The notes beneath the pieces were generated by a model, which had not been told where the DNA came from, searched no databases, and was given only the letters and a program-made list of their open reading frames with translations. Below, one piece after another: positions 5,549 to 7,343 of a stretch of 7,343 nucleotides of DNA. A program made the translations under genes and the position numbers. Origin of the DNA: Rhodospirillales bacterium (GTDB lineage: Bacteria; Pseudomonadota; Alphaproteobacteria; Acetobacterales; Acetobacteraceae). The DNA lies in contig JAATGE010000382.1 of NCBI GenBank assembly GCA_015654825.1, positions 1 to 7,343 of the forward strand, given 5' to 3'. The stretch's first letter is position 1. Each line of letters opens with the position of its first letter.

Positions 5549-6412
5549 TTACCGGCGGTCCGAGACCAGCGCGCGGCCAGGGGCTTCCGGGGGTACGATA
5601 CCGCCGAGCCCGTAGTCGAAAATCCGCACGATCTCCAGCCGCTCGAGGTTGGCGGCGGGATCCACCTGCGGTTGGCCGGCACCGGCATAGCGCACCGTGC
5701 CGACCAGCAGGCCGGCGGGAAACGCGTTGGCTTCGGCGCTGGTCAGCACGCGCTCGCCCTCCGCCGGGCGCGTGCCTTCCTGCAAATAAAGCAGGTGCGG
5801 ATAGGGCGTGTTGGTGCCGACCAGGATGGCTTTTGCGCGGCTGCCTTAGAGCACCACCGGAATGCGGCTGTTGATGGCGGTCAGCAGCAGCACGCGGGCG
5901 CTGCGGGCACCGACTTCCGTCACGCGGCCGACCAGGCCGCTGGCGTCGAGCGCGATCTGGCCCTTGCGCACGGCATGGTTGGGGCCGATCGAAATCAGCA
6001 CGGAGCGCGCATAGACCCCGCCGGCATCGGCGACGACGCGCGCGGTGACGTAGGACAGGTTGGGGTCCGGCACCCAATGCAGGTTCGCCTTCAGCGTGGC
6101 GTTTTCGGCGTCGAGCGCCATGGCGACGTCGTACCAATGGCGCAGGCGCTCGTTTTCCTGGCGCAGGACCTGGTTTTCGGTGCGCAGGCTGAATGTGCGG
6201 GCGACGTCGGCCACGGCGGAACGCACCGCGGTCAGCGGCACGGAAACCGCGAAGTAGATGGGCGCAAGGCCGTCGGAGAGCGTGGTGCGCGCGCGCTCGC
6301 CGACCGATGGCGCGGCGCGGCCGATCAGGATGAGCGCGAGCGACACCACGAGCAGCACCGGCAAGGTCAGTCGTGCGAGCGCCTGGCGGGCCTGGATGGA
6401 GAGGCGGATCAT
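5549..6412 (-). pseudogene. mreC: mreC interrupted by an in-frame TAA at codon 189
   Basis: The full frame from ATG 6412 to TAA 5549-5551 is 287 codons, the normal length for an alphaproteobacterial MreC, but codon 189 is TAA (plus-strand 5846-5848). It falls in the sequence SRIPVVL-stop-GSRAKAILVG, where MreC proteins usually read VVLEGSR or similar. A single G-to-T change on the coding strand (GAA to TAA) explains it. The 98 codons after the stop remain in frame and family-like (ERLEIVRIFDYGLGG, residues 255-269), so there is no decay and no frameshift. MreC is a periplasmic scaffold that binds PBP2 through its beta-domain. Truncation here would remove the second half of that domain. Genuine nonsense mutation, sequencing or assembly error, and readthrough remain possible. 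Standard stops end neighbouring genes, so an altered code is unlikely. Confidence 0.85.
5846..6412 (-). CDS. mreC: MreC N-terminal part (188 residues), as it would be translated
   Basis: This is the portion made if the internal TAA is obeyed. It has a short cytoplasmic tail (MIRLSIQARQALAR) and a transmembrane helix at about 15-33. A juxtamembrane segment follows, then a coiled coil at about 70-110 (FSLRTENQVLRQENERLRHW), which mediates MreC self-association in the family. The first beta-barrel portion runs from about 120 to 188 (YVTARVVADAGGVYARSVLI). The ATG at 6412 has only a weak upstream Shine-Dalgarno, and no in-frame start was found in the codons just upstream. Such a fragment could still insert in the membrane and dimerise, yet would lack the C-terminal half of the PBP2-binding domain. 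No well-placed ribosome binding site is visible for restarting downstream; the first possible start is a TTG at 5785. Confidence 0.7.
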   Translation of the reverse strand: MIRLSIQARQALARLTLPVLLVVSLALILIGRAAPSVGERARTTLSDGLAPIYFAVSVPLTAVRSAVADVARTFSLRTENQVLRQENERLRHWYDVAMALDAENATLKANLHWVPDPNLSYVTARVVADAGGVYARSVLISIGPNHAVRKGQIALDASGLVGRVTEVGARSARVLLLTAINSRIPVVL

Positions 6413-6623
6413 GGCGCGCCCACGGGAATTATTTTCGGCTTCGCGCCCGCATGGAGCTCCAAAAGGAACCCGGGCGGATCTTCACTGACGGCGACCCGGG
6501 CCTGTCTGCGAGGAACCATGAGCGAAAGCCTGCTGAGGACAGCGGCACGAGCGTAAGCGCTCGGCCGGGCGGCGAGAAGAGACCAAATTCGTCAATATTC
6601 TAATTCGGCCAGATTCTTATGGA
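6413..6623. other. mreB-mreC intergenic gap
   Basis: This 211-bp non-coding gap separates mreB from mreC, longer than the rest of the cluster spacing. It contains a 6-bp hairpin at 6548-6563 (CGAGCG/CGCTCG, TAAG loop) and two CCCGGG sites at 6469-6474 and 6495-6500 that could pair over 20 bp. The part next to the mreB stop is AT-rich. Partial termination after mreB or a separate mreCD-mrdA promoter is plausible. A TTGACG on the minus strand near 6590 has no matching -10. Confidence 0.5.

Positions 6624-7343
<720 letters not shown>

Noticed and set aside
5846..5848. Reassigned TAA codon as explanation for the mreC stop
   Set aside because: TAA ends mreC itself and both plus-strand genes, and the other genes end in TAG or TGA, so the standard code fits.
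4973..6556. Plus-strand open frame of 527 codons opposite mreD and mreC
   Set aside because: Antisense shadow spanning two recognised genes and their gap, low in hydrophobic residues and rich in Arg, Gln and Gly.
6583..6595. Minus-strand TTGACG as a -35 box for mreC
   Set aside because: No acceptable -10 sequence lies 16-18 bp downstream; the spacer leads into GC-rich DNA.

Overview
The window is high-GC DNA that looks alphaproteobacterial. Its best-known content is a minus-strand cell-shape cluster in the order mreB, mreC, mreD, mrdA (PBP2). The protein sequences and the style of the intergenic repeats (GGGGCTCTGCCCC hairpins and a CTGGGGC...GCCCCAG hairpin beside a TTTGTTCCG motif) suggest Acetobacteraceae. 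That placement is inference, because no 16S or other taxonomic marker is present.

Layout on the plus strand. Positions 1-110 hold the last 35 codons of an ATP-dependent DNA ligase. Positions 111-491 are a non-coding, hairpin-rich stretch carrying copy A of a dispersed repeat. Positions 492-1913 encode an unrecognised 473-residue Gly/Ala/Thr-rich protein with no N-terminal signal peptide. Positions 1914-2262 are an intergenic stretch with strong hairpins and an AT-richer promoter-like part. Positions 2263-2850 encode an unrecognised 195-residue exported protein with a signal peptide and four cysteines. Positions 2851-3095 hold copy B of the repeat, in inverted orientation relative to the matching part of copy A, followed by an intrinsic terminator.

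Layout on the minus strand, read from the right edge. mreB is missing its 5' end (7343-6624). A 211-bp gap follows, then mreC (6412-5549), mreD (5488-4943) and mrdA (4946-3096). mreD and mrdA overlap by 4 bp. MreB filaments, the MreC/MreD membrane scaffold and the transpeptidase PBP2 normally work together, with the glycosyltransferase RodA, in the elongasome that builds the lateral wall of rod-shaped cells. rodA does not follow mrdA in this window.

The most notable observation is an in-frame TAA at codon 189 of mreC (plus-strand 5846-5848), where MreC proteins normally have Glu. The frame continues open and family-like for 98 more codons, so this is either a recent nonsense mutation or a base error. 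The second point is that the two uncharacterised plus-strand genes sit between a housekeeping ligase and the mre cluster, bracketed by related repeat copies. This looks like an accessory insert. I saw no CRISPR array, tRNA, rRNA or transposase.
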